This document shows positions 15,792 to 24,949 of a DNA stretch of 64,000 bases, piece by piece; within the stretch, counting starts at the first letter, position 1; each line of letters begins with the position of its first letter. This DNA comes from Brucella pseudintermedia (GTDB lineage Bacteria > Pseudomonadota > Alphaproteobacteria > Rhizobiales > Rhizobiaceae): assembly GCF_008932435.1 (NCBI RefSeq), contig NZ_WBWE01000008.1, positions 124,001-188,000 on the forward strand, read 5' to 3'. Made by a program: the position numbers and the translations under genes. Below the pieces are notes generated by a model that made no database searches, was not told where the DNA came from, and saw only the letters and a list, made by a program, of their open reading frames with translations.

Positions 15792-17342
15792 CTAGGCATT
15801 CTCTTCGGTGCGCTGGTTGCTGCGGTCTTCGTAGCGCATCTGCAAATCAGGGATGCGAATCTCGAAATGCGCGCCAACGGGCCGGTCTTCCCGAAGCTCG
15901 ATCGTGCCGCCATGGGCGCGGACCAGTTCCTGCGCGATGGCAAGCCCCAGGCCGGTGCCGTCGCTGCGCGTCGAGCCGCGGAACGCCGTGAAAAGGTTGT
16001 CGCGCGCCTTTTGCGGCAGACCGGGGCCGGTATCCTCGACGCCGATAATGGTCGTTGTGCCGATTCTTCCCGCGGAAATCGTGAGTCGCTTGACCGTGGC
16101 GACATCGCTCGTCTGGTCACGCTCCATTGCCTGAACGGAATTTCGGCACAGATTGCTCAGGACGCGAAATAGCTGCTCCGAATCGACATTCAGCTCGAAA
16201 TCTTCGGGGACAAGGTTTTCGAACTCTATGTTGCTTTCCGAGCGGAGGCTGAGCGTTTCCTGCACATCCGCGATGATTGCGTGCAGCAGAACGCGGCGCG
16301 GACGCGGGGGCGCTTCCTGCGAGCGGCCATAGGCCATCACGCTTTCGGAATAGCTGATCGCGCGGCTGAGCGTGCGAATGAGCTTGGGCGCGAACCGCTG
16401 CACCATCGGGTCTTCGGTGTCGGCAAGCCTGTCCGACATCAACTGCGCCGACGCCAGGATATTGCGCATGTCGTGGTTGATCTTGGAAACGGCGAGGCCG
16501 AGGTCGGCCAGATGCTTCTGTTCCTTCAGCGTGCGTTGAAGGTCGCTCTGGATATGGGATATCTGGCGCTGGGCGATGCCGAATTCATCCTTGCGGTTTT
16601 CCGGAACGAGAATGAGCGCGGGGTTGTCGGGTGACGACGCGAAGTCGATCATGTTGCGATGCATGATGCGCACCGGCCGCAACAGCATTTCATGAATGAT
16701 CAGGTAGATCAGGCTGGCCGCTATCACGGAAATGATGAGGGATATGAAAGTCACGTTGCGCGCATAGACGAGCATGGCATGACGAAGCGGCGCATCGGAG
16801 GTTACAATTTCAATGATGCGGTCGGGAGAACCGGACGAAACCGAACCGAAGATTCGCAGCGTTCTGTCCCCGCCATTGAACAATGTGCCGAATGCGTCCC
16901 ATATGGCCGCCGCTTCGCTGATATTGTTGAGATCGATGACCTGATCGATCTTGCCGGGAACTTCTGACATGGCGAGCAGGCGCGATGCGCCCGCTTCCCG
17001 CATGGCAATGGCCTTGGTGCCGGTGGCCAGAAGCACCTTGTTCTGGATTTCGCGCGGCACGTCCATATTGCCGCTGGCAGCCAGCACCTCGCTGACGGCG
17101 CCCACCGTGTCGAGCCGGGAACTCATCCAGCGCACGCGCATGCTGGCCACGGAGGGGACGAAAATCAGAACTTCGGTGATCAGCACGGCGAGTGCGGTGA
17201 GGAGCAGCAGCTTGTTTGAAAGCCGGTTGCGCCAGGGCAGCCGCGTGAACTGGGTTGGAGAGAGCCGCTCGACGGTCGCAGTCTGCGAGGCCGCTTCAGG
17301 GGAAGGCGCGCCCGTGTCTGAGGTCTTTTCAACAACCGCCAT
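15792..17342 (-). CDS. Membrane sensor histidine kinase
   Basis: A 516-residue two-component kinase. There are two membrane helices (about residues 43-65 and 196-218) flanking a 130-residue periplasmic domain, then a linker, an H-box with His290 (KINHDMRNILAS), an N-box (NLCRNSVQAM), G1 (DTGPGLP) and G2 (GTGLGLAIA). The start at 17342 has an AGGCT-type site; the frame is open 11 codons further upstream. No response-regulator gene is adjacent, so it is an orphan kinase. The variant H-box (HDMRN instead of HELRT) places it in the HisKA-like group common in Rhizobiales. The signal is unknown. Confidence 0.85.
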   Translation of the reverse strand: MAVVEKTSDTGAPSPEAASQTATVERLSPTQFTRLPWRNRLSNKLLLLTALAVLITEVLIFVPSVASMRVRWMSSRLDTVGAVSEVLAASGNMDVPREIQNKVLLATGTKAIAMREAGASRLLAMSEVPGKIDQVIDLNNISEAAAIWDAFGTLFNGGDRTLRIFGSVSSGSPDRIIEIVTSDAPLRHAMLVYARNVTFISLIISVIAASLIYLIIHEMLLRPVRIMHRNMIDFASSPDNPALILVPENRKDEFGIAQRQISHIQSDLQRTLKEQKHLADLGLAVSKINHDMRNILASAQLMSDRLADTEDPMVQRFAPKLIRTLSRAISYSESVMAYGRSQEAPPRPRRVLLHAIIADVQETLSLRSESNIEFENLVPEDFELNVDSEQLFRVLSNLCRNSVQAMERDQTSDVATVKRLTISAGRIGTTTIIGVEDTGPGLPQKARDNLFTAFRGSTRSDGTGLGLAIAQELVRAHGGTIELREDRPVGAHFEIRIPDLQMRYEDRSNQRTEENA

Positions 17343-17733
17343 AGCCTGCTTCCAATTCAAGGCGAACCGGCCCAATTGCCGCGGTGCCTAAACCGGTCTG
17401 CCGTCGAAACGCAATTCATAAAAGTAGCCTCCTATACATGGAGCGGGCCGATAAATCCAACAACCTTTGTTTAAACGGTTAAAAACGCACCCGTTTTCCG
17501 CGAACTTCATGCGTTGCATTACCGAAATTTAACTCGACGGCCCGGGGGCTCTGTGCGAAATCTTGGGAGGAAAAATCTGGGTGTCCTCAGGTCGCCGGCC
17601 AGAGGATGCATGATTTGCGCAATGTGAAGGCAATCATCATTCTGATACTATTTGCTGGCATTTTCCGCGCCCGACATAATGGTTTCGAATACGAGGTCCG
17701 TCAGGGCGACGGCAAACCTCGCCGGAGAGCTGA
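17343..17733. promoter_or_regulatory. Divergent gap between sensor kinase and RND operon
   Basis: This 391-base gap should hold promoters for both divergent units. An AT-rich stretch with an AAACGG/CCGTTT inverted repeat is at about 17472-17498. No clear operator or small gene was seen. Confidence 0.4.
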
Positions 17734-18861
17734 ATGAAATCCTGGAAGCAGATTGCCCTGTGCCTGCTCATCGCCGCTGCCGCCGCCGGTGGCTGGTATG
17801 CATACAAGAACCAGTCCGATGTTGTGGGAGCCGCCGCAACCGGCGGAGAAGCGCCCAGAAACGGCGGAGCGCGGTCTGCGCCGCTGGTCGTCGTTGAGGC
17901 AGCGGGCGAAGAGACCATCAACAACCGGTTGACGGCTATCGGTTCGGCACGGGCTCTCAGCACCGTATCGATAACGCCATATTCCAGCGGCTACATGACG
18001 AAGCTTTACGTCAAGGCTGGCGACATGGTGAACGAAGGCGATCCGATTGCCGAACTGGATGCCGAGACCGAGAAGATCGCGGTCGCCAAGGCAGAGACCG
18101 CGCTCAAGGATGCGCAGACGACCCGCCAGCGCATCGCAAAATTGCGGGCGACGAACACCGCGACGGAAGTCCAGGTGGTCGAAGCGGAACTGGCGGTTGC
18201 CAATGCGCAGCTTGCCTTGCAGGACGCGCAGCTCGCCTTGAGCCGCCGCACGGTCCGCGCGCCGATTTCCGGCATCGTCGGCATCCTTCCCGTCAATGTG
18301 GGCAACTATATTACCGCGCAGACTGCCATCGGCCGCATCGACGACCGGTCGAAAGTTCTGATCGATATCTGGGTGCCGGAACGGTTCGCGCCGCAGATCA
18401 GGGCAGGCCAGCCTTTGACCGCGGAATCGACCGCTTTCCCCGGCGAGACCTATAGCGGAGAAATCAACGCTGTTGACAATATGCTGGATGAAGCCAGCCG
18501 GACATTGCACGTGCGCGCAGAAGTCCCCAACACGGAGGATCGCCTGCGTGCAGGCATGTCGTTCTCCGTCACGGTTCTTTTCCCGGGCGACCGCTATCCT
18601 TCGGTCGATCCGCTGGCCATTCAGTGGGGCGCCGACGGTTCCTATGTCTGGCGGGTTGAAAACGGCGTGGCCAAGAAAATCGAGGCCCGTATCGTTCAGC
18701 GCAATTCCACCAACATCCTCATAGACGGCCCGGTGAAGCAGGGCGACATGATCGTCACGCAGGGCGTCCAGACCGTGCGGGACGACGCGCCTGTTCGCGT
18801 GAAGGACGAACAGGGCACGGCATTGGCTGACCCTGCGTCGGCAAAGCGGACCGCAGGATGA
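17734..18861 (+). CDS. RND efflux periplasmic adaptor (MFP/HlyD family)
   Basis: A 375-residue membrane fusion protein. It has one N-terminal membrane anchor (CLLIAAAAAGGWYAYKN), lipoyl half-motifs (GYMTKLYVKAGDMVNEGDPI and SRRTVRAPISGIVG), a helical hairpin of about 60 residues between them, and beta-barrel and membrane-proximal domains. It bridges the RND pump to an outer-membrane channel in the periplasm. The RND gene follows after 10 bases; no TolC-like gene is adjacent, so a channel encoded elsewhere would be shared. Substrates unknown. Confidence 0.9.
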   Translation: MKSWKQIALCLLIAAAAAGGWYAYKNQSDVVGAAATGGEAPRNGGARSAPLVVVEAAGEETINNRLTAIGSARALSTVSITPYSSGYMTKLYVKAGDMVNEGDPIAELDAETEKIAVAKAETALKDAQTTRQRIAKLRATNTATEVQVVEAELAVANAQLALQDAQLALSRRTVRAPISGIVGILPVNVGNYITAQTAIGRIDDRSKVLIDIWVPERFAPQIRAGQPLTAESTAFPGETYSGEINAVDNMLDEASRTLHVRAEVPNTEDRLRAGMSFSVTVLFPGDRYPSVDPLAIQWGADGSYVWRVENGVAKKIEARIVQRNSTNILIDGPVKQGDMIVTQGVQTVRDDAPVRVKDEQGTALADPASAKRTAG

Positions 18862-18871
18862 GGATGCCAAC

Positions 18872-21800
18872 GTGACCGGTCACAATTCTTCATCCGACAA
18901 GGGCGGGTCAACGGCGCTGTTCATTCGCCGTCCGGTCTTTGCATTCGTTATCAACGTTCTGATCGTTGTCGCGGGTCTGGCGGCCTTCACGGGCGTCGAT
19001 ATCCGCGAACTGCCGGACGTCGACCGGCCCGTCGTGACGATCAGCACGGACTTCAAGGGCGCGTCCGCCGAAACCATCGACCGCCAGCTGACGCAGGTTC
19101 TCGAAAACGCCGTGGCGCGCGTCTCCGGCGTGAAATCCATTTCCTCCACCTCGTCCTTTGAACGAAGCCGCGTCACGGTGGAGTTCAATGACGGCGTGGA
19201 CCTCAATGTCGCAGCCGCCGACATGCGGGATGCGATCTCCCGCGTTGCCAATGACGTGCCGGAGGAGGCGGACCCTTCACGCATCATCAAGGCAGACTCC
19301 AATGCCGATGCGGTGATGCGTCTGGCGGTGACCTCGGACACCATGTCCGTCGACGACATGACGGTGCTGGTGGAAGACCAGATACAGGATATCCTGTCAG
19401 CCGTGCCGGGCGTTGCGGACGTTCAGGTCAATGGTGACCGCGACAAGATTTTTCGCATCGACATCAATCAGGCGCGCCTTGCAAGCTACGGTCTGACCAT
19501 TGCCGATATAACCAGCGCGCTATCTTCCATGGGGCTGGATGCGCCGGCGGGCTCGCTGCGCAGCGCCGATCAGTCCATCGTGGTCCGGGCGACGGCCAAT
19601 CTGGAAAAGCCGGAGGATTTCGAGAACGTCTACATCAACGGACACACGCAGATCCGCGATGTCGCGACCGTCACGCTGGGGCCGGATATCGAAAGTTCGG
19701 CCGTCCGCTCCAACGGCAAGACCGCGATCGGTCTCGGCATCGTCCGTCAGGCGCAGTCGAATACGCTCGACATTTCGCAAGGCATTCGCGCAGCGGTCGC
19801 CAATCTGCAAACGACCTTGCCCGCGGGCGTCAATATTGCTGTCACCAGTGACGACGCGAACTTCATCAATGGCGCTATCCACGAGGTGGAAATCGCGCTG
19901 ATCGCGTCGGTGATCATCGTCGTTGCCATCATCTTCATGTTCCTGTGGGACATACGCGCCACGCTCATTCCGGCCCTGTCCATGCCCGTTGCCCTGATCG
20001 GCACAATTGCAGCCATCTATCTGGCGGGCTTCTCGGTCAATATTCTTACCCTTCTGGCGCTGGTGCTCGCCACGGGTCTGGTGGTGGACGATGCCATTGT
20101 GGTGCTGGAAAACGTTGTCCGGCGCCGCAATCAGGGCATGGGGCCGCGCGCCGCTGCCGTGCTCGGCACGCAGGAAGTCTTCTTCGCCGTTATCGCCACC
20201 ACGCTCACATTGGCCGCCGTCTTTGTGCCGATTTCATTCTTGCCGGGTCAGGCAGGCGGCCTGTTTCGCGAGTTCGGTTTCGTTCTGGCGATTGCCGTCC
20301 TCCTGTCGTCCGTGGTTGCGCTGACGCTCTGCCCGATGCTCGCCTCCCGCTTTCTCAAGGAAGGCAATGGCGAGGACAGCGGCCATGGTCCGCTTTTCCT
20401 GCGCCGGATCGGCGGGGGACTTGCTGCCTTTTACCGAAAGACGCTGCATATCTGTCTTTCAGCGCCTTTTGTCGTCGTGCTCGTCGCTTTGCTTTTCGCG
20501 GGCGCATCCTATGTCGGCTATGGCCTGATCCGTCAGGAACTGACGCCATCGGAAGACCGCGCCGTTGCGCTGCTGCGGGTCAACGGACCCCAGGGCATCA
20601 GCGTCGAGTTCCTTCAGTCGCAGCTCGACAAGATCGAGGAGGCGATCCAGCCCCTGCGCGACAGTGGTGAAATCACCACCACCTATGCCATTGCGGGTTC
20701 GGGTGGAGCCTCCAATAACGGCTTTGTGGTCCTGACGCTGGCGCCGTGGAAGGAACGCGCGCGCAGCCAGCAGGAAATCATGGCTGACATCACCCAGCGT
20801 ATTAAGGGCATAACGGCGGTGCGTATCTTTACCACCCAGCCCAACAGCCTTGGTATTCGCGGCGCGGGCAACGGCTTGCAATTTGCCATCGTCGGCAGCG
20901 ACTATGCCAAGCTGCAGCCTGCGGCGCAGGCGGTCGTCGCCGCGCTGGAAAAGGACCCGCGCTTCGTGCAGCCGCGCCTTTCCGTGGAAGCGACCCAGCC
21001 GCAATTGTCCGTTGAGATCAATCGCGAGCGGGCCTCTGATCTCGGCATCGACATCACCGGCCTCGCCAATGCGGTGCAATCGGTGCTCGATGGCCGCAAG
21101 ATCGGATCGGTTTATGTCGGGGATCGCAGCTTCGATGTGAAACTCGTTGCCACCACCAATCCGATCAACGATCCGACCGATCTTGAAAACATCTTCATGA
21201 AGACGTCGGACGGCCGTTATGTGCCGATGTCATCCATCGCCTCGGTCGTCGAAAAAGCGGTTCCGCCGCAGCTTGATCGCGAAACGCGCCAGCGTTCGGT
21301 CTCGATCACCACAAACCTGCGCAACGATTTCGCCCTGGGCGATGCCTATAAGGCCGCGCAGGAAATCGCAGCGCCCCTGTTGCCGCCGGGAAGCCACATC
21401 ATTCCGCTGGCGGAAGCTTCAACGCTCAGCGAAACGTCAAGCGGTCTCGCCATGGTGTTCGGCTTTGCCATCGTCATCATTCTTCTGGTGCTGGCAGCGC
21501 AGTTTGAAAGCTTTGTCAGTGCGCTGATCGTGATGGCGACAGTTCCCTTGGGGCTCGGTTGCGCGGTTTTCGCCATGCTGCTGACCGGCACCAGCCTCAA
21601 CGTCTATAGCCAGATCGGCCTTGTGCTTCTGGTCGGCATCATGGCCAAGAACGGTATCCTGATCGTCGAGTTCGCGGATCAATTGCGTGACAAGGGCTTG
21701 AGCGTGCGCGAGGCAATCGAGGAAGCATCCAACATTCGTCTTCGCCCCGTCTGCATGACGATGATCTGCGCTGTTCTTGGCGGCGTGCCGCTGATTCTGG

Positions 21801-22024
21801 CGAGCGGCGCCGGTGCGGAAGCCCGCGTGGCTCTGGGCTGGGTCATCGTTGGCGGCCTTGGTCTGGCAACCATCGCGACGCTCTATGTGACGCCGGTCGC
21901 CTACCTCCTGCTCGGGCGCTTCACGCAGCCCAAGGCAGAGGAAGAAGCGCGGCTTGAGCGGGAACTCGACCAGGCGCTCAAGGAAAGGCCGCGAGGCGGC
22001 GGCGCTGCTGAACCCGCGGAGTAA
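18872..22024 (+). CDS. RND-family efflux pump inner-membrane transporter
   Basis: A 1050-residue HAE1/AcrB-size proton antiporter, twelve-helix topology with two large periplasmic loops. It starts IRRPVFAFVINVLIVVAGLA; TM4 carries the essential [12 protein letters not shown]sp pair; the second half repeats the pattern (MAKNGILIVEFADQLRD). The start is a GTG preceded by GAGGATG; the nearby ATG at 18864 is out of frame. It is second in an MFP-RND operon ended by a strong terminator. It is clearly distinct from the BepE-like pump at 50.7 kb. Substrate range cannot be inferred. Confidence 0.92.
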   Translation: MTGHNSSSDKGGSTALFIRRPVFAFVINVLIVVAGLAAFTGVDIRELPDVDRPVVTISTDFKGASAETIDRQLTQVLENAVARVSGVKSISSTSSFERSRVTVEFNDGVDLNVAAADMRDAISRVANDVPEEADPSRIIKADSNADAVMRLAVTSDTMSVDDMTVLVEDQIQDILSAVPGVADVQVNGDRDKIFRIDINQARLASYGLTIADITSALSSMGLDAPAGSLRSADQSIVVRATANLEKPEDFENVYINGHTQIRDVATVTLGPDIESSAVRSNGKTAIGLGIVRQAQSNTLDISQGIRAAVANLQTTLPAGVNIAVTSDDANFINGAIHEVEIALIASVIIVVAIIFMFLWDIRATLIPALSMPVALIGTIAAIYLAGFSVNILTLLALVLATGLVVDDAIVVLENVVRRRNQGMGPRAAAVLGTQEVFFAVIATTLTLAAVFVPISFLPGQAGGLFREFGFVLAIAVLLSSVVALTLCPMLASRFLKEGNGEDSGHGPLFLRRIGGGLAAFYRKTLHICLSAPFVVVLVALLFAGASYVGYGLIRQELTPSEDRAVALLRVNGPQGISVEFLQSQLDKIEEAIQPLRDSGEITTTYAIAGSGGASNNGFVVLTLAPWKERARSQQEIMADITQRIKGITAVRIFTTQPNSLGIRGAGNGLQFAIVGSDYAKLQPAAQAVVAALEKDPRFVQPRLSVEATQPQLSVEINRERASDLGIDITGLANAVQSVLDGRKIGSVYVGDRSFDVKLVATTNPINDPTDLENIFMKTSDGRYVPMSSIASVVEKAVPPQLDRETRQRSVSITTNLRNDFALGDAYKAAQEIAAPLLPPGSHIIPLAEASTLSETSSGLAMVFGFAIVIILLVLAAQFESFVSALIVMATVPLGLGCAVFAMLLTGTSLNVYSQIGLVLLVGIMAKNGILIVEFADQLRDKGLSVREAIEEASNIRLRPVCMTMICAVLGGVPLILASGAGAEARVALGWVIVGGLGLATIATLYVTPVAYLLLGRFTQPKAEEEARLERELDQALKERPRGGGAAEPAE

Positions 22025-22034
22025 ACTTGGAAGA

Positions 22035-22067
22035 AGAAACCGGCCTTTTGGGCCGGTTTCTTTTCAT
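22035..22067. terminator. Terminator between RND pump and ABC binding protein
   Basis: Perfect GAAACCGGCC/GGCCGGTTTC stem with a short T-rich loop, followed by TTTTC on the + strand and preceded by an A/G tract. It separates two convergent operons. Confidence 0.85.
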
Positions 22068-22078
22068 TTTGAGCTTGA

Positions 22079-23077
22079 TCACTTCTTCATGGCGTCGGTG
22101 ATCTTCGCGGTCCACGCGCCTTCCGGTTTCTTGGTGATGACAGGATCGGAACCGCCGCCGAGAAGGGTTTCCACCGTGCGGTCAGCGGCTGCCACGTCAA
22201 GGGTGCCATCGGAACCGTCGACCAGCTTGCCGATTTCCTTGACCATACGCTCCTGAACCTCCTTGGTTTGCGCGCCGGAAGCATCATTGTCGAGCACGAT
22301 ATCCGCTGCCTCGCCCGGATTTTCAGAAGCGTATTTCCAGCCCTTCATCGAGGCGCGGACAAAACGGGCCAGCTTGTCGACCATTGCCGGATCGTCAAGG
22401 CTCTTTTCCAGCACGTAAAGCCCGTCTTCCAGCGTGGCTACGCCCTGTTCCTCATACGGGAAGACGACAAGCTGATCTGCCGGAATGCCTGCATCGATCA
22501 CCTGCCAATATTCATTATAGGTCATGGTGGAAATGCAATCGGCCTGCTTCTGGATCAGCGGGTCGACATTGAAGCCCTGCTTCAGCACGGTCACGCCGTC
22601 CTTGCCGCCCTCGGTCGGGATTTTCAGGTGGTTCATCCAGGACAGGAAAGGATATTCATTGCCGCCAAACCACACGCCAAGCGTGCGGCCCCGAAAATCT
22701 TCCGGCTTGGTGATGTTGGTGTCCTTGCGGCAGGTCAGCATCATGCCGGACTTCTTGAAGGGCTGGGCGATGTTGACGAGCGGGACGCCTTTTTCGCGGG
22801 TGGCGAGCGCCGACGGCATCCAGTCGACCACGACATCCGCCCCGCCGCCTGCGATAACCTGCGGCGGCGCCACGTCAGGCCCGCCCGGCTTGATATCGAC
22901 GTCCAGATTTTCTTCCTCGTAGAAGCCCTTGTCCTTGGCCACGTAGTAGCCGGCGAACTGCCCCTGCGTCACCCATTTGAGCTGCAAGGTCAGCTTGTCG
23001 GCAGCCATTGCCGAACTGCTCATCAGAGCGAGCGCCAGCCCCGCAGTGCCAAGGCATAAGGAAATTGCCTTTTTCAT
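22079..23077 (-). CDS. NMT1/THI5-like ABC substrate-binding protein
   Basis: A 332-residue periplasmic binding protein with a Sec signal peptide (MKKAISLCLGTAGLALALMS, cut near AMA-AD). It has the NMT1 layout: LTLQLKWVTQGQFAGYYVAK, GFYEEENLDVDI, a pyrimidine-type aromatic site region, and QADCISTMTYNEYW. The family includes thiamine-precursor (hydroxymethylpyrimidine) binders. Here the gene ends an operon with dihydropyrimidinase and a ureidopropionase-type gene behind a RutR-like box, so uptake of a pyrimidine or its breakdown products is more likely. The start at 23077 has AGGAGAACTG upstream. It lies 115 bases from the permease gene, with a repeat in the gap. Confidence 0.85.
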   Translation of the reverse strand: MKKAISLCLGTAGLALALMSSSAMAADKLTLQLKWVTQGQFAGYYVAKDKGFYEEENLDVDIKPGGPDVAPPQVIAGGGADVVVDWMPSALATREKGVPLVNIAQPFKKSGMMLTCRKDTNITKPEDFRGRTLGVWFGGNEYPFLSWMNHLKIPTEGGKDGVTVLKQGFNVDPLIQKQADCISTMTYNEYWQVIDAGIPADQLVVFPYEEQGVATLEDGLYVLEKSLDDPAMVDKLARFVRASMKGWKYASENPGEAADIVLDNDASGAQTKEVQERMVKEIGKLVDGSDGTLDVAAADRTVETLLGGGSDPVITKKPEGAWTAKITDAMKK

Positions 23078-23109
23078 TTTCAGTTCTCCTCTGGTTCTTT
23101 TTTTATTAC

Positions 23110-23152
23110 GTGCATTTGGCCCGAAAACCGGTTCCCACTTTTCGGAATGCAC
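23110..23152. repeat. Palindromic intergenic repeat (CCGAAAACCGGTT type)
   Basis: Hairpin with outer arms GTGCATT/AATGCAC and inner arms CCGAAAA/TTTTCGG around CCGGTTCCCAC. It is the best-conserved copy in this window of a repeat widespread in Rhizobiales. It sits inside the ABC operon, between the permease and the binding-protein gene. Confidence 0.75.
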
Positions 23153-23192
23153 TTTGGTCCACCTTATTTTTGCGGATGCCAAATATTCAGGC

Positions 23193-24053
23193 TTATGCCC
23201 TCCTGTATGAAGGGTGCCAGAATGTCACTTTGCGCTCGATCAGCGCGATCAGCCCGTAAGAAAGCGATCCGGCAAGCGCAGCCACAAAGATTTCCGCCCA
23301 GACCATATCCACATTCATCCGCCCGATTTCGGCGGAGATGCGGAAGCCCATGCCGACAATCGGCGTGCCGAAAAATTCCGCCACGATCGCGCCGATCAGC
23401 GCCAGGGTGGAATTGATCTTGAGAGCGTTGAAGATGAAGGGCATGGCGGCTGGCAGACGCAGCTTGAACAATGTCTGCCAGTAGTTCGAGCCGTAGGTTT
23501 CCATCATGTCCCGTTCCATCGCCCCGGTGCTGGCAAGGCCCGCAACCGTGTTCACCAGCATCGGGAAGAAGGTCATGATGATGACGACCGCCGCCTTTGA
23601 CTGCCAGTCGAAGCCGAACCACATCACCATGATCGGCGCGACGCCGACAATGGGAAGCGCTGCGGCCAGATTGCCGAGCGGCAGCAGCCCTTTGCGCAGG
23701 AAAGGAATACGGTCTGCGATAATGGCGGTGATGAAGCCAAGGCCGCACCCGGCGACATAGCCGATGATGACGGCCTTGAGAAATGTCTGCCTGAAATCCG
23801 CCCAGAGGATCGGCACGGACGCCGCGATACGCGCCCAGATTGCCGAAGGCGCTGGCAGGAGAACCTGCGGAATGGCGAAGAGCCGGACCGTTACCTCCCA
23901 CAGCAACAGCATTGCGATGCCGAACAGCGCGGGCACCGCGATATCCAGCATCTTCTGGCCGAGTGGATTGCGGGTCTTCAGGCTTGCCACCCAACCCACG
24001 ACCAGCCATGAGAGGGCGATCAGCGCTACGACGGAAAGAATGCCTGTCATCAT
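23193..24053 (-). CDS. ABC transporter permease (TauC/SsuC type), second
   Basis: A 286-residue inner-membrane permease with about six helices and the coupling motif of the BPD_transp_1 family (EAA-like MMETYGSNYWQTLFKLRLPAAMP). The ATG at 24053 overlaps the stop of the preceding permease as ATGA, implying translational coupling; the longer frame upstream is not used. It forms the importer with the permease at 24050-24949, the ATPase and the NMT1-type binding protein. Confidence 0.88.
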   Translation of the reverse strand: MMTGILSVVALIALSWLVVGWVASLKTRNPLGQKMLDIAVPALFGIAMLLLWEVTVRLFAIPQVLLPAPSAIWARIAASVPILWADFRQTFLKAVIIGYVAGCGLGFITAIIADRIPFLRKGLLPLGNLAAALPIVGVAPIMVMWFGFDWQSKAAVVIIMTFFPMLVNTVAGLASTGAMERDMMETYGSNYWQTLFKLRLPAAMPFIFNALKINSTLALIGAIVAEFFGTPIVGMGFRISAEIGRMNVDMVWAEIFVAALAGSLSYGLIALIERKVTFWHPSYRRA

Positions 24054-24949
24054 GCGGCTGCCCTTTCCGGCTTCGCGCCCATGCGCCGGTTGACGATCCC
24101 TGCGGCAATGCCGATCAGGGCCACGAGAACAGCGGCCATCAATGCGGCTGCAACGAGTGCCGCCCATATCTGCACGGTCTGTCCGTAGTAAGAACCTGCA
24201 AGCAGGCGCGCGCCGAGACCGGCGACCGCGCCGGTTGGCAACTCGCCCACAATCGCGCCGACGAGGCTGATAGCGACCGCGATCTGCATGGAGGTGAAGA
24301 GAAACGGCATGGCCGCAGGCCAGCGCAATTTCCAGAATATCTGCGATCTCGATGCATTATAGGTGCGCATAAGGTCGAGATGCATGACGTCAGGCGACCT
24401 CAGCCCCTTCACCATGCCGACAGCGACCGGGAAGAAGGAGAGATAGGTCGAAATGATCGCCTTGGGCAGCAGGCCCGATATGCCGATGGCGTTCAGCACC
24501 ACGATAATCATTGGCGCGATGGCGAGGATCGGGATCGTCTGCGATGTGATGATCCACGGCATCAGGCTTTTGTCGAGCGTGCGGGAGTGCACGATGCCGA
24601 CAGCAAGGAGAACGCCGAGCGCCGATCCAAGCACGAAACCCAGCAAGGTGGAGGATAACGTCACCCAGCCGTGATAGACGAGGCTGCGCTTGGAGCTGGG
24701 CTTGACCCCGAAGACGGTCTTCCAGATTTCTTCGGCCACCTGATGCGGCGCAGGCAGCACCGGCCGCTCCTGATGCATCGTGTTGGCGACGAGCGTGGAG
24801 AAGGTGATTTCCCTCCCCGCGCGCGCAGCCTGATCACGCTCGAACGGCGCATTGAGAAACGCCGCAAGCCCATACCAGAGCGCGATGATGACGATGAGGA
24901 TCGTCGTAACCGGGATCAGCTTGTCGCGCTGGAAGGGGGCCTCAGTCAT
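24050..24949 (-). CDS. ABC transporter permease (TauC/SsuC type), first
   Basis: A 299-residue permease: an N-terminal helix, a long periplasmic insert (residues about 35-95), then the BPD_transp_1 core with the motif LDLMRTYNASRSQIFWKLRW followed by PAAMP. The ATG at 24949 overlaps the ATPase stop by 8 bases. The presence of two different permeases suggests a heterodimeric channel. Substrate is inferred from the operon to be a pyrimidine-related compound. Confidence 0.88.
   Translation of the reverse strand: MTEAPFQRDKLIPVTTILIVIIALWYGLAAFLNAPFERDQAARAGREITFSTLVANTMHQERPVLPAPHQVAEEIWKTVFGVKPSSKRSLVYHGWVTLSSTLLGFVLGSALGVLLAVGIVHSRTLDKSLMPWIITSQTIPILAIAPMIIVVLNAIGISGLLPKAIISTYLSFFPVAVGMVKGLRSPDVMHLDLMRTYNASRSQIFWKLRWPAAMPFLFTSMQIAVAISLVGAIVGELPTGAVAGLGARLLAGSYYGQTVQIWAALVAAALMAAVLVALIGIAAGIVNRRMGAKPERAAA

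Noticed and set aside
22024-23200. TPP riboswitch in front of the NMT1-type binding protein
   Set aside because: The upstream gap holds only the palindromic repeat; the conserved THI-box segments are absent.
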